Part shown: one piece after another, positions 1 to 9,134 of the stretch
Layout: each line of letters starts with the position of its first letter
Position numbering within the stretch: position 1 is the first letter of the stretch
Source of the DNA: Acidobacteriaceae bacterium
Lineage (GTDB): Bacteria; Acidobacteriota; Terriglobia; Terriglobales; Acidobacteriaceae
Length of the DNA: 33,366 bases
Reading direction: 5' to 3'
Assembly (NCBI GenBank): GCA_003142015.1
Contig: PLOI01000049.1
Coordinates: 121,863 to 155,228, forward strand
Notes under the pieces: model-generated
Told to the model about the DNA's origin: nothing
Databases searched by the model: none
What the model saw: the letters and a program-made list of their open reading frames with translations, nothing else
Position numbers and translations under genes: made by a program

Positions 1-261
1 ACCATTGTCACCGACGACAAGCGCGGCCGCGTGATGAGTTACTATACGATGGCCTTCATGGGCATGGCGCCCTTTGGCAGCCTGCTGGCCGGGACCATGG
101 CCCACGCCGCTGGCGCGCCCTGGACGGTGATGATGAACGGCGCGGTGGTTCTGCTGGGCGCGGCATGGTTTGCAACGCGGTTGCCGGCGCTGCGGCGCCA
201 GATTCGGCTCATCTACCGCGAGATGGGCATTCTGCCGGCAGAGGAAGGAATACAGCAATGA
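1..261 (+). CDS. MFS transporter, C-terminal end (partial)
   Basis: The reading frame is open from the first base of the window, so the 5' part of the gene lies outside. The visible 86 residues hold a short polar stretch (TDDKRGRVMSYY), which looks like a cytoplasmic loop of a major facilitator superfamily exporter. Two hydrophobic membrane segments follow, then a basic cytoplasmic tail ending in EEGIQQ. The loop and helix pattern resembles the EntS/multidrug-exporter branch of the superfamily, but the substrate cannot be told from this fragment. Its stop codon overlaps the ATG of the next gene (ATGA), so the two are probably translated together. Confidence 0.75.
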   Translation, partial: TIVTDDKRGRVMSYYTMAFMGMAPFGSLLAGTMAHAAGAPWTVMMNGAVVLLGAAWFATRLPALRRQIRLIYREMGILPAEEGIQQ

Positions 262-848
262 GCGACGAAAAACCTGTTCTCAAACTTGATGCGCGTCACA
301 CAGCCATCGTAGTCATCGATATGCAAAAGGGCATCGTAGGGCGGCCGGGCGCGCCGTATCCGCAGCTCACCGTGGTGGCGAATTGCGCGCGCCTACTGGC
401 TGCGGCCCGTGCTGCCGGAGCGCAGCCAGTGCTGGTGCATGTGGGCGGCTCGCCCGATGGCGCTGACCGGCTGCACACCGCGACCGACCAGTCGTGGAAG
501 TCAACTGGCCCGCTGCCGCCTGATTGGAGCGAGTTGATTCCCGAACTCGACCGCCAGGCAGCCGACATTGTGGTTCTGAAGCGCCAGTGGGGCGCTTTCT
601 ACGGAACTGATCTCGACCTGCAACTGCGCCGCCGCAGACTGGCCACCATCGTGATTTGCGGCATCGCCACCGAGTTTGGCGTGGAGAGCACGGCGCGCGA
701 CGCCTATGAGCGCGGCTACGAACTCATCTTCGCCGAGGATGCTATGACCGGCGTGACGGCCGAAAGCCACTCGAACAGCGTGGAGCGCATCTTTCCCCGC
801 TTGGGCCGTGTCCGCTCGACAGATGCGATCGTCGCGGCGTTCAGCTAA
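258..848 (+). CDS. Isochorismatase-family hydrolase, YecD-like
   Basis: A 196-residue protein of the isochorismatase-like hydrolase fold. Asp21 (VVIDMQKG) and Lys108 (VLKRQWGAF) match two members of the family triad. At the third position, where cysteine hydrolases such as nicotinamidase have TxxCV, this protein has TEFGVESTARDAYERG, so Gly141 replaces the nucleophilic Cys. The GIAT(x)2GVESTAR pattern is that of Escherichia coli YecD, and true isochorismatases (EntB, PhzD) also lack the Cys. A vinyl-ether-type hydrolysis is therefore more likely than amide hydrolysis, but the substrate is unknown. The start is fixed by the ATGA overlap with the transporter gene, which suggests a shared small-molecule role. 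It is probably cytoplasmic. Confidence 0.88.
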   Translation: MSDEKPVLKLDARHTAIVVIDMQKGIVGRPGAPYPQLTVVANCARLLAAARAAGAQPVLVHVGGSPDGADRLHTATDQSWKSTGPLPPDWSELIPELDRQAADIVVLKRQWGAFYGTDLDLQLRRRRLATIVICGIATEFGVESTARDAYERGYELIFAEDAMTGVTAESHSNSVERIFPRLGRVRSTDAIVAAFS

Positions 849-991
849 CAATGATGGTTACCTTGCCTTTTTCCGTAATCGAGATCACGCATATCGGTGG
901 CATAGTCCAGGTAGCCGCACTTTCATAAACTGCGCAGGCTAAAGTTCAAATCCTGACATTGTTGAGATCTGACGTACCTGCCGAAAAGAAA

Positions 992-2902
992 CTAGCTCCA
1001 GGTGCGGATGCCGATCACTCCCCACCATGCAAGGTACAGGGCGGCGATCATCAGCGCCGTGATTACCGCGATCGAATACCAGCGGACGCTCCGGCGTATC
1101 TCCTTTTTCCGCGCCCGCCATACAGCGACGGCGCTGGCTAAAGAAGTTGCGGCAAAGATCAGCGTGAGGAGGAAGAGACCAAAGGACCAGATGGTCAAGT
1201 TCCCCAGGCGCACAAGGGCGTCATTGCCAGCCTGCATAAAGACGCCGACGAACGCCACCAAGCTGAGCACGGCAATCAGCGGCCAGAGGCGCATGGCGCG
1301 CTCGGCCGGACGGCGACGCTTCCTGAAGAAGCCGCCGATCATCCAAAACGGCGCGTAGAGCACGATGGAGATGACCGCAAGCACGAACCACGCCACCAGA
1401 ACGATCTCGGCAATGGCGCGGAATGTGGGGATGCGCTTCAGGGTTCCGCCAAGGAATATGAACCGGCCCTCGGCATTGGGCGTCAGCAGGGCCATCGTGG
1501 CTACCGGTTCGGGATGGTCCTTCTTGGGCGGCAGATAGCGGAATTGCGCGCCGTTGACTGGCGCACCAGTGGGCTTGTTGATACCTCCGAGACCAGTGAT
1601 CAGCAGGTTTCCCCCGCCAAAGCTCACGCGCTGCAATCCCAGCAAGCGTGCCAGAAATTGTTGCATCTGATTGCGCGGCGCATCCGGCTGGTACCAACCA
1701 GCGTACTCCTGGGCGTTGGCGGGAAGTTGTCCCGCTGCAGGCACCGGCGGTCGCGTGAGGTTCCTGGTGATGTAGGCGCGAATCGCGTCGCCGATCTTGC
1801 CGAAGGCCTCGCCGTTGGCGGAGTTGATGCTGTAGAAATAGCCTACGCCGTACTCCGGCATATACGACATATCGGTAATTCCGCCGTTCACGCCGCCATC
1901 GTGGCCGTGGTACTCGAAGCCATCGTGAAAGCTGGTGTAGTTGCTCAGGCCGTAACCGGCTTTGAGACCCTGCTGCGCTTCCCATGTGCGGGTAGGGGTT
2001 TCCATGCGGTCGATAGATGCCGCGGGCATCACCTGCACTCCCTCGACAGCGCCGCGATTCAAATAAAATTCAAGATACGCAGCCATATCTTTGGCGCTGG
2101 CGTTGATGGCTCCGGCGGGACGAAGCAGTATGTTCCAGTAGGGAAAGGGCGTCTTGCCGTCATTGTGGTAGAGGGTGGTTAGTTGCGGGGAAGGCTGCTC
2201 GAAATAGGTGGCCGTCTTCATGCCGATGGGCAAAAAGAAGTTCTGCGTCACGTAATCCTCAAAGCGCTGGCCGGTGATCTTTTCGACAATATAAGCGGCA
2301 ACCGGAGGCCCGGAGTTGCAATAGGCCATGCGCGTTCCCGGCCGCCAGCGGGAGATGCGCGAATGGTGGTAATAATCGAGGCCCTCACGCAAGGTCATGC
2401 CCTTGGCATCCTTGGCATATTCGGGCAGGTGCATGTCATCCCAGCCGGTGGTGTGTTCCAGCAGGTCAACCACACGCACCGGGTCGGTGGCTTCCCAGCG
2501 ATTCTCAAACCATATCTCAGGGACGAGTTTGTGCACCGGGTCCTGCAACGACAGCTTGCCTTCATTGGCCAGCTTGAGGATGGAGAGCGAGGCGAAGGCT
2601 TTGGAGGTGGAGCCGATGCGGAAGAGTGTCTCCTCCGTCGCAGCCTGATTTGCGGCTACATTGGATTTGCCCAGCCCCGCAACCCACTCGGGACCATCGC
2701 GATGCACAATGGCGACGGAGACTCCGGGCGTATGTGAATCCGCGAGGATTTTCTCCAACTGCTGGCGCAACTCGGCGATGGATTGCGCGGGCTTGGACGT
2801 GTCATCTTTCTTGTTCTGAGCCAAAGCGCCAGTTGCCTGCAAGCAAAGAACGAGTACGAGAAGGACAGACATCAAGCTTTGACTCAGCATCCTCTTCTTC
2901 AT
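992..2902 (-). CDS. Beta-lactamase-fold serine hydrolase with C-terminal membrane segments
   Basis: A 636-residue exported protein. Residues 1-29 form a signal peptide ending ALAQ. Residues about 43-375 are a class C beta-lactamase / penicillin-binding-like domain with the Ser98-x-x-Lys101 motif (FRIGSTSK), Tyr194-x-Asn196 (AYCNSG) and a His-rich third motif at 332-336 (HGHDGG). A linker domain of about 110 residues follows, and then four hydrophobic segments between roughly residues 495 and 635. The catalytic domain should sit in the periplasm, held by the helices. Family members act as esterases or peptidases on D-amino acid peptides; the substrate here is not predictable. A GGGAG ribosome site lies 7 nt before the ATG. 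It is convergent with the isochorismatase gene and followed upstream on the same strand by the aldo/keto reductase gene. Confidence 0.88.
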   Translation of the reverse strand: MKKRMLSQSLMSVLLVLVLCLQATGALAQNKKDDTSKPAQSIAELRQQLEKILADSHTPGVSVAIVHRDGPEWVAGLGKSNVAANQAATEETLFRIGSTSKAFASLSILKLANEGKLSLQDPVHKLVPEIWFENRWEATDPVRVVDLLEHTTGWDDMHLPEYAKDAKGMTLREGLDYYHHSRISRWRPGTRMAYCNSGPPVAAYIVEKITGQRFEDYVTQNFFLPIGMKTATYFEQPSPQLTTLYHNDGKTPFPYWNILLRPAGAINASAKDMAAYLEFYLNRGAVEGVQVMPAASIDRMETPTRTWEAQQGLKAGYGLSNYTSFHDGFEYHGHDGGVNGGITDMSYMPEYGVGYFYSINSANGEAFGKIGDAIRAYITRNLTRPPVPAAGQLPANAQEYAGWYQPDAPRNQMQQFLARLLGLQRVSFGGGNLLITGLGGINKPTGAPVNGAQFRYLPPKKDHPEPVATMALLTPNAEGRFIFLGGTLKRIPTFRAIAEIVLVAWFVLAVISIVLYAPFWMIGGFFRKRRRPAERAMRLWPLIAVLSLVAFVGVFMQAGNDALVRLGNLTIWSFGLFLLTLIFAATSLASAVAVWRARKKEIRRSVRWYSIAVITALMIAALYLAWWGVIGIRTWS

Positions 2903-2998
2903 TCACGATCTCCCAAAATGGTTGCTGTTGTTTGCACGTAATATTAACACTCATCTAGAGTCCCCATTAAGTAAGATTCTCGGTTGGTGCAAATCGCG

Positions 2999-3991
2999 TT
3001 ACCCGGCTTGCCCCAGAATCGCATTGATGCGGGCCAGTTCGTCCGCGCTAAAACTCAGGTTGGCGAGCGCGGCTATATTCTGTTCAATCTGCTCCACGCG
3101 GCTGGCTCCAATCAGCGCCGAAGTCATGCGCTCATCGCGCAGCACCCAGGCCAGCGCCATCTGCGCCAGCGACTGCCCGCGCTGTGCCGCCAACTCGTTG
3201 AGTGCGCGAATCCGGGCGAGACGGTCTTCGCTGATGTCGCTCTCCTTCAGGAAAACGGCCTTGGTTGCGCGCGAGTCCGCCGGAATGCCGTGCAGATAGC
3301 GGTCGGTCAGCAGTCCCTGCGCCAGCGGAGTAAACGCAATCGCCCCCACGCCCTCCTTGCCCAGCACGTCGAGAAGGCCTTGTTCGGGCGTGCGCACAAA
3401 CATCGAATATTTGGGCTGATGAATCAGGCAGGGAGTGCCCAGCTCGCGCAGGATTTTGATGGCCGCCGCGGCCTGCGTCGCGTTGTAGTTCGAGAGGCCG
3501 GCGTAGAGCGCCTTGCCCGAGCGCACAGCCTGATCAAGTGCTCCCATGGTCTCTTCAATGGGCGTCTCGGGATCGGGGCGATGGGAGTAAAAAATATCTA
3601 CATACTCCAGCCCCATGCGCTTCAGGCTTTGGTCCAGGCTGGCGAGCAGGTATTTGCGCGAGCCCCAGTCGCCGTAAGGGCCGGGCCACATATCGTAGCC
3701 GGCCTTGGAGCTGATGATCATCTCGTCGCGATAGGCCGCGAAGTCCAGGCGCAGAATCTGGCCGAAGTTCATCTCGGCGCTGCCGTAGGGCGGGCCGTAG
3801 TTATTCGCAAGGTCAAAGTGCGTAATGCCCAGATCGAAGGCCCGGCGCACCATGGCGCGGCCATTCTCAAAGCGGTCAGCCCCGCCAAAGTTGTGCCATA
3901 GCCCCAGGGAGATGGCCGGCAAGCGCACGCCGCTCCGGCCCGAGCGGCGATATTGCATGGTGTCATAGCGTTGTTCGCTTGCGAGATACAA
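2999..3991 (-). CDS. yghZ: Aldo/keto reductase, YghZ / L-glyceraldehyde-3-phosphate reductase type
   Basis: A 330-residue cytoplasmic NADPH-dependent oxidoreductase of the AKR14 type. The TIM-barrel catalytic tetrad is visible as Asp60, Tyr65 (FDLANNYGPP), Lys96 (SSKAGYD) and His137 (FYSHRPD). The blocks YDMWPGPYG, SRKYLLASLDQSLKRMGLEY and FTPLAQGLLTDRYL are nearly those of E. coli YghZ (Gpr), which reduces L-glyceraldehyde 3-phosphate and methylglyoxal. A detoxification role is inferred from that family. The start used is a TTG preceded by AAGGAG with a 7-nt gap; an internal ATG at residue 12 is a weaker alternative. Length matches the family. It is divergent from aroDE. Confidence 0.92.
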   Translation of the reverse strand: MYLASEQRYDTMQYRRSGRSGVRLPAISLGLWHNFGGADRFENGRAMVRRAFDLGITHFDLANNYGPPYGSAEMNFGQILRLDFAAYRDEMIISSKAGYDMWPGPYGDWGSRKYLLASLDQSLKRMGLEYVDIFYSHRPDPETPIEETMGALDQAVRSGKALYAGLSNYNATQAAAAIKILRELGTPCLIHQPKYSMFVRTPEQGLLDVLGKEGVGAIAFTPLAQGLLTDRYLHGIPADSRATKAVFLKESDISEDRLARIRALNELAAQRGQSLAQMALAWVLRDERMTSALIGASRVEQIEQNIAALANLSFSADELARINAILGQAG

Positions 3992-4235
3992 AGGGATTCT
4001 CCTTATTTAGAGCGAATTCGTTGAATATGTCTTGACTTTACCGCAAGGCCTTAAAGCCTGTATTACAGACGCCCCGCCAAGCCAAATCGCCTTCATTTCC
4101 AAGCAAGAATACACCTTGCTCCTCGCCGGCGTCTTGAAGCACCGCGCGGGAAACAGTTGGGCTGCACGGCGTAAATCTCTGATAAAGCTGTTGCATCCTG
4201 CCCTCAACCGCTATAAGATGCGTCAGACGAGGCCT

Positions 4236-5834
4236 ATGTCCCATTCCGGCTCCAGCTCGCTTTCTTCTCCGCCAGCCCCGGTCAGCCCGCGGCTGCGCTT
4301 GGCCAATATGGGCAAGCTGTGCATAGCCATCCAAGCCGGCTCCCCGGAGGAGCTGGTCAAGCGGGCGGCGGCGGCGCTGCCCGACTCCAGGCTGCTCGAG
4401 TTCCGGCTGGATTCGCTGCCCAAGCCGGCCTCTGCGCTGCCCGCTGTGAAGCAATTTCTCGCCGCCCATCGCGACGCGACGGTCATCGCCACCTGCCGCC
4501 GCAAGCAGTTTGGCGGGCACTTCGTGCAGTCCTTGAAAGCAGAGCTTGAGGTGCTCACGGCTGCCGCCGAGGCTGGCTGCCAGATCGTCGATCTTGAGGT
4601 CGAGTCAGCCGAGGGGGCTACGCACAGGCAATTGGACGAATTGCGCGCCAAATTGCGCACGGCGGGCGCGGCTCTGCTGGTCAGCTTTCACGACTTTTCG
4701 CGCACCAAAGATCTGGAGCAGGTGGCCGAGCGCATCGAGGCTTTCCAGCCCGATTTCGTCAAGATAGTCTCCACTGCCCGATCTCTGGCCAACAACCTGG
4801 CCATCCTGAAGTTGATCGAAACCCGGTCCCGCTCCTCCGAGATCGTAGCCATAGCCATGGGCGAGGAGGGTCTGCTGAGCCGCGTGCTGGGGCCACGCGC
4901 CGGCGCGGCCTTCACTTTTGCCTCGGTCTCCGACGGCCTGGAAACAGACTCCGATCTAGCGACGGCCCCCGGCCAACTCACCGCCCGCACCATGCGCGAC
5001 CTCTACCGAGTCGACCAACTGGACCAAGCGACGCGCATCTTCGGCGTGGCCGGCAACCCGATTACCCACTCGCTTTCGCCGCTCATGCACAACGCTGCCT
5101 TCCGCCGTGAAAACGTGAACGCCATACTGGTGCCGTTGAAGGTGCATAAAGTGTCCGACCTGCTCACCCTCGCCCGCGAACTGCCTCTGGCCGGCGCTTC
5201 AGTCACCATGCCCCTCAAAGAGGAAATCCTGCCCCATCTAGCGAATTCCGATTCGCTGACGGCCCGCATCGGCGCCTGCAACACCCTGCGCACCGGCGCC
5301 GACGGCAATATATATGGATTCAATACGGATGTGGCTGGAGTGGTCCGGCCTCTGGAAAAGCGGCTGAAACTGCAGGGCGCGCGCATCGTCGTCCTCGGCG
5401 CGGGTGGCGCGGCCCGGGCCGCCGTCTTCGGCCTCGTTGCCCAGGGCGCTGAGGTCTTCGTCGTCAACCGCACCCACGAAGCCGCCGTAAAACTTGCTCG
5501 CCAGGCAAAGGCCAAGTCGCTCAAACACGAGCTCTTCGCCAAAAGCCGCTTCGACGTGCTCATCAACGCGACCCCCTGCGGCATGGCGGGCAACAAGCAA
5601 CTGCTGCCCATCGAAGAAAACGAGCTGAACGCCGGCTTGGTCTTCGATATGGTCTACAACCCGCTGGAAACGCCGCTCCTCAAGCTGGCCAAAGACCGCG
5701 GCATCCCGACCATCAGCGGCCTGGAAATGTTCGTCCAGCAAGGCGCCCGCCAATTCGAAATCTGGACCGGCAAACCCGCCCCCGAAGCGGAGATGATGCG
5801 CGTGGTTGAGTTGGAGCTGCGCCGGCGGGGGTGA
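4236..5834 (+). CDS. aroDE: Bifunctional 3-dehydroquinate dehydratase / shikimate dehydrogenase
   Basis: A fusion of shikimate pathway steps 3 and 4, 532 residues from the chosen ATG. Residues about 26-255 are a type I 3-dehydroquinate dehydratase with His152 (LLVSFHDFSRT) and the Schiff-base Lys176 (DFVKIVSTARS). Residues about 265-530 are shikimate dehydrogenase: GNPITHSLSPLMHN at 273-286 binds shikimate, with Lys328 (TMPLKEE) and Asp365 (GFNTDVAG) as the catalytic pair. GAGGAA at 388-393 and NRT at 411-413 form the NADP site. Starts at 4218 or 4308 are possible; 4236 was chosen because GACGAGG lies just before it and the leader is short. An N-terminal extension to 4032 carries no family similarity. 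Such fusions are known from plants and Chlamydia. Confidence 0.94.
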   Translation: MSHSGSSSLSSPPAPVSPRLRLANMGKLCIAIQAGSPEELVKRAAAALPDSRLLEFRLDSLPKPASALPAVKQFLAAHRDATVIATCRRKQFGGHFVQSLKAELEVLTAAAEAGCQIVDLEVESAEGATHRQLDELRAKLRTAGAALLVSFHDFSRTKDLEQVAERIEAFQPDFVKIVSTARSLANNLAILKLIETRSRSSEIVAIAMGEEGLLSRVLGPRAGAAFTFASVSDGLETDSDLATAPGQLTARTMRDLYRVDQLDQATRIFGVAGNPITHSLSPLMHNAAFRRENVNAILVPLKVHKVSDLLTLARELPLAGASVTMPLKEEILPHLANSDSLTARIGACNTLRTGADGNIYGFNTDVAGVVRPLEKRLKLQGARIVVLGAGGAARAAVFGLVAQGAEVFVVNRTHEAAVKLARQAKAKSLKHELFAKSRFDVLINATPCGMAGNKQLLPIEENELNAGLVFDMVYNPLETPLLKLAKDRGIPTISGLEMFVQQGARQFEIWTGKPAPEAEMMRVVELELRRRG

Positions 5835-5860
5835 GGTTGGAGCGGAGTTTCCGATTTCCC

Positions 5861-5878
5861 AGTCTCAAAATCGAGACT
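5861..5878. terminator. Short inverted repeat between convergent genes
   Basis: AGTCTC and GAGACT are separated by six A/T-rich bases, between the ends of aroDE and the minus-strand SH3 lipoprotein gene. The stem is only 6 bp and has no clear T-tract, so a two-way terminator is possible but weak. Confidence 0.3.
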
Positions 5879-5910
5879 TGAGCACCCAGCGCGTGCAGAC
5901 ATAACTCCGC

Positions 5911-7116
5911 CTACTTGGCTTTCTTCTTTCCCATCTTCCCCGGCTTGGCCTTTGCGCCTTCCAGGTGGCCGATGGGGATCGGGCCCAGGTCGGAGCCAGT
6001 GCGGCGAAGTTGCGTATCGACCATCATATAAGTAATGGTGCGCGGCGACGCGGGGCGGGTGATGCCCGTCTCCGGGTCGGTGGTCATGTTCGGGCCATTG
6101 GCGATCTGGAAGCTGAAAACCGGCGCGCTGCCGCCGGCGCCAGGCGTGACTCGCACCGGCAGATAGCCCTGAATGGGGTGCAGGCGGAAGGCTGTCTCGT
6201 AGCGATGATGCCGAATGCTCCATGTAAAGACGCGCACCTGGTCGAAGTCGAAGGGCAGGCCGGCCTTGAGCGGGGAAAGCACGGTCACGTACTGCGGAAC
6301 CTCGTGGTCCGGAGTCGTGGCCTCGGGGTCGTGAACCTTGTTCAACACGTATGCGCCCACGTACCTCTGGCCCTCGCCATAAGTGCCAATCTCGTCGGGC
6401 ACATCCACATCCATGCGGCCGGCCAGCAGCCAACCGGCACGGCCCTGCCCGTCGCGCACCAGCCACCAGTCTTCCAGCACCGGCGGTTCGGCATCGGGCA
6501 GCCCGGGAATATGCGCTGCGCCAGAGGTCGCTGTCTTCGATCCGGCATTTTGCGCGGGAGCTTTTGCAGCCTGGCCCGTCCCCAGCGTCGCCTTGGGAGT
6601 CCGCTCCGCCACGGGAGAAACCTTGGGAACCGTGGCTCGCGCCAGAAGCTGAACCTTAGCGTTCGCCGCCAGAAGATAGAACCGTTCCGTCTCGCGGCCG
6701 GGCGTCAGATGCAGGTAGATGTCGTCGCGCACCACGCCGGTGGCCACCACCGGGTCCGCCTTGTGCTGAACGCCAAGCTGATCAAAAGCATTGAAGGCCT
6801 TGGCGTCGATTACCGCCCGCTCCTCAATCCATCCGATCTCGTTCTTCTCTGTCTTCACCTTGAGAAAGCGGCGGCCATGCTCCAGCACTTGCAGCGGCTG
6901 GCCATTGGTCACCTCGGCCACGCGGTTGGAGACGGCGGCCACGCGGTCATGCAAGTACATCTGCCGCGCTGAGACGTAAACCGTCTCGTGCATCTCATGG
7001 CGAAAGCGGCTGCACCCGGAAGAAAGCGCCAGCAAACACACAAGAAGCAGCGACACCGCGGGAGCCTTCAAGCCCCGCGCTAAACAGACGAATGGGATGG
7101 GAGATTGCGTGAACAC
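5911..7116 (-). CDS. SH3-domain lipoprotein, function unknown
   Basis: An exported lipoprotein of about 400 residues. The signal is clear: a hydrophobic run followed by the lipobox LALSSGC. After it come a SH3b-like segment (residues about 45-105, containing [11 protein letters not shown]) and a second possible SH3-like segment around [19 protein letters not shown]. The C-terminus is a Lys-rich tail. Bacterial SH3 domains often bind peptidoglycan or cell-surface polymers, which would put this protein at the cell envelope; no enzyme motif is seen. The start is uncertain. A GTG at 7116 was used. A TTG at 7071 would give the neatest signal peptide. The upstream ATG at 7221 is unlikely, because its extension is translated heptamer repeat. 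It is convergent with aroDE. Confidence 0.75.
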   Translation of the reverse strand: MFTQSPIPFVCLARGLKAPAVSLLLVCLLALSSGCSRFRHEMHETVYVSARQMYLHDRVAAVSNRVAEVTNGQPLQVLEHGRRFLKVKTEKNEIGWIEERAVIDAKAFNAFDQLGVQHKADPVVATGVVRDDIYLHLTPGRETERFYLLAANAKVQLLARATVPKVSPVAERTPKATLGTGQAAKAPAQNAGSKTATSGAAHIPGLPDAEPPVLEDWWLVRDGQGRAGWLLAGRMDVDVPDEIGTYGEGQRYVGAYVLNKVHDPEATTPDHEVPQYVTVLSPLKAGLPFDFDQVRVFTWSIRHHRYETAFRLHPIQGYLPVRVTPGAGGSAPVFSFQIANGPNMTTDPETGITRPASPRTITYMMVDTQLRRTGSDLGPIPIGHLEGAKAKPGKMGKKKAK

Positions 7117-7153
7117 AGCCTGTGGCGATCCTCTTGAGGATAGCACTGAGAAG

Positions 7154-7192
7154 CAGGGACTAGGGCAGGGAGCAGGGGCAGGGAATAGGGAA
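7154..7192. repeat. Heptamer-like tandem repeat, CAGGGAN class
   Basis: Imperfect tandem units CAGGGAC, CAGGGAG, CAGGGAA and TAGGGAA, mixed with 5- and 6-nt variants. The tract lies in the gap upstream of the SH3 lipoprotein start and is related to the tracts at 7327-7343, 27563-27585 and 30552-30589. Confidence 0.6.
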
Positions 7193-7235
7193 TGGAACAA
7201 CTCTCCAGCGAATCTCGTCATCCCAAAGAGTCAGG

Positions 7236-7270
7236 GTGCCCCAGGTCCGGATTTTCGGACCTGGGAAACC
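7236..7270. repeat. REP-like palindrome, copy A
   Basis: GTGC at 7236-7239 is followed by a perfect 10-bp stem, CCCAGGTCCG (7240-7249) with CGGACCTGGG (7256-7265), around a 6-nt loop. The right flank AAACCA matches the flank of the copy at 28855. It lies between two minus-strand lipoprotein genes and has no T-tract, so it is read as a repeat element and not primarily as a terminator. Confidence 0.65.
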
Positions 7271-7326
7271 AATAACTCCGATCAGTTAACCCCCCGGCTC
7301 TCTCGCCGGCAGTCGCTGATGACTGA

Positions 7327-7343
7327 TCCCCTGTTCCCTGTCC
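7327..7343. repeat. Heptamer repeat, TCCCTGT class
   Basis: Two and a half units of TCCCTGT (one with an extra C) lie just beyond the 3' end of the beta-propeller gene. The surrounding ACTGATCCC text recurs near 30564. Confidence 0.5.
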
Positions 7344-8840
7344 TTACGGCGCCGCTGCAATGGCGACGGCTTGGACGGGATCGGTTCCGGTTGTGCCAGT
7401 GAGGGCGGATGTAAGTGTGCCCGAACTCATGGTGTAGGCATCCAGATCGGGACTCCCCGCAGAGTCCACTGCCATCAGGTAATTGCCGGTCGAGTCCACT
7501 GCCAGGCCTAGCGGGCCGCTGGGCCCGGCCGTAACGGTGCTGATCGAGGTAAGCGCGGTAGTTGAGACGGAGAAGCTGGCGATGTTGTCGGAAGAACTGC
7601 CGCTCACTGCCTGGTTGCCTACATAGACGTAATTTCCGTCCGAGGTGGGCGCGATGGCGGATGGCCCCGTTCCTCCACTCGTGTACGGAGAGCCGCCGAG
7701 TTCGGCGATCCCGGAGGCGGAAATGGTAAAGACACGCAGCCCGCCGGATTGGGTGGCGGAAGGTAGGGCATCGGCCTCGCCAACATAAAGCAACCGGTTG
7801 CTGGGGTCCACAGCTATCGCGTTGTCGCCGCCGGAATGGAGCACCACATAGTGGGTAGCTCCTACGAAGGGATTTGCGTTGGTGGGGCTAAAGTGAATAG
7901 CCTCCGTTCCGCCATCGCCCATGGCAACGAAGACGTAGCAATTGGTGCAGGAACTGGGAGAGATGGCCAACTGTACTGGGGTGGAAGCGGGCAAAGTGAA
8001 ATATTGTTCACTCTCGCTGGCCGTGGCCAGCACGCCTGTGCTGGAGTTGATGGCAATGGCGGCGAGTTGGGTTGAGCCAGAGACAGCATCAACCAGCCAG
8101 GAGTTGGTCGAGTCCACCTGCATGGTATAGGCGAGATCCTGGGAGATGACGCTGCCGCCATTGCCCAACTGAAGCGCGCCGCCTGACTCGATGGTGTAGA
8201 GGTAGATGCCGCCGGCCGTACTCACGTAGAGAAAGTTGCCATTCGGAGCCACGGCGATGGCGATGGGATGCGCGGTGGGCAGGGTAAGGGAGCCGATCGT
8301 GGTCAGCTTACCCGAGGCGATGCTCATGGCGACAACCTGGTTTGTCTCCTGGTTCAGAACATAGAAGACGCCGCTGGTGCCGCTCGCGCTGGAGCAATTG
8401 CCCGTGGTGGAAGTCGTCACATCAACGCAAACGGAGGTAGTCTCCGAAACAGTGCCCGAAGTGCCGGTCACCGTAAGCGTGTAGTCTCCGGCGGTCGTGC
8501 CACTCTGGGTGGTCGCGGTCAGCGTGGAGGTTTGCGCCGTCGAAGTGCTGAAGGTAAGCGATGACGAAGAAAGGCCGCAGGTGGTGGCGTTGGAAGCGCC
8601 CGAGGGCGCGGTCACCGCGCAAGTAAGCGCAACCGTCCCGGTAAACGAACTCGATGGCGTAACGGTAATGGTCGCAGTGTTGCCGGTGGTCGCACCTGGG
8701 CTCACGGTGATGGCGCCGCTGTTGGTAAGCGTGAAGCTGGTGCTGCCGCTCGGCGCCTGCCAGAAATCTCCGCAACCTGCCAAACCTGCCACCAACGGCG
8801 CAGCCGCCAGCAACAACCATGCCCACTTTCCCATCTTCAT
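7344..8840 (-). CDS. Beta-propeller lipoprotein (lactonase / YVTN-like)
   Basis: A 498-residue exported protein. The signal peptide ends in a lipobox (VAGLAGC, Cys23), so it should be a lipid-anchored envelope protein. Residues about 30-145 are a Ser/Thr/Gly-rich Ig-like domain (SPGATTGNTATITVTP, DYTLTVTGTSG). From residue 155 there are repeated beta-propeller blades with the pattern of lactonase-like and YVTN proteins: IAIAVAPNGNFLYVSTAGGI, AIAVDPSNRLLYVGE, AIAPTSDGNYVYVGN and GLAVDSTGNYLMAVD. Enzyme activity cannot be claimed; many acidobacterial members are probably surface-binding proteins. GAGGAG lies before the ATG. It is divergent from the DAHP synthase gene, with a 294-nt gap in which no convincing promoter was seen. 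Confidence 0.85.
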   Translation of the reverse strand: MKMGKWAWLLLAAAPLVAGLAGCGDFWQAPSGSTSFTLTNSGAITVSPGATTGNTATITVTPSSSFTGTVALTCAVTAPSGASNATTCGLSSSSLTFSTSTAQTSTLTATTQSGTTAGDYTLTVTGTSGTVSETTSVCVDVTTSTTGNCSSASGTSGVFYVLNQETNQVVAMSIASGKLTTIGSLTLPTAHPIAIAVAPNGNFLYVSTAGGIYLYTIESGGALQLGNGGSVISQDLAYTMQVDSTNSWLVDAVSGSTQLAAIAINSSTGVLATASESEQYFTLPASTPVQLAISPSSCTNCYVFVAMGDGGTEAIHFSPTNANPFVGATHYVVLHSGGDNAIAVDPSNRLLYVGEADALPSATQSGGLRVFTISASGIAELGGSPYTSGGTGPSAIAPTSDGNYVYVGNQAVSGSSSDNIASFSVSTTALTSISTVTAGPSGPLGLAVDSTGNYLMAVDSAGSPDLDAYTMSSGTLTSALTGTTGTDPVQAVAIAAAP

Positions 8841-9134
8841 CGCCGCTCCTCTAGCGCCGTATTCAGCAGCCCGCTCTCAGGTTACCGCCTCGCCGCGCAT
8901 CCTGTCTCGCTGCCGCACACTGCTGCGTGCGCACCAAGCCCATTATGGAAGTAGACGCAATCCGGCGGGAATTCGCTTATCGGTCGCGTGGGGCCGCCAG
9001 CCTTGACTGCAGGCCCAGCACACAACCCCACTCGCCGCCTCTCTGCGCCCAAGCTGTTAAATTCTAAGCAGGATTGTGCCCATTTCGACCCTCATGCACC
9101 CCTGCCGGGGCGCGCACCCAAAGGAAATTCATCT

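Noticed and set aside
4032-4235. N-terminal extension of aroDE and a TTGACT box inside it
   Set aside because: The extension has no family similarity, and no -10 box lies at a proper distance from TTGACT.
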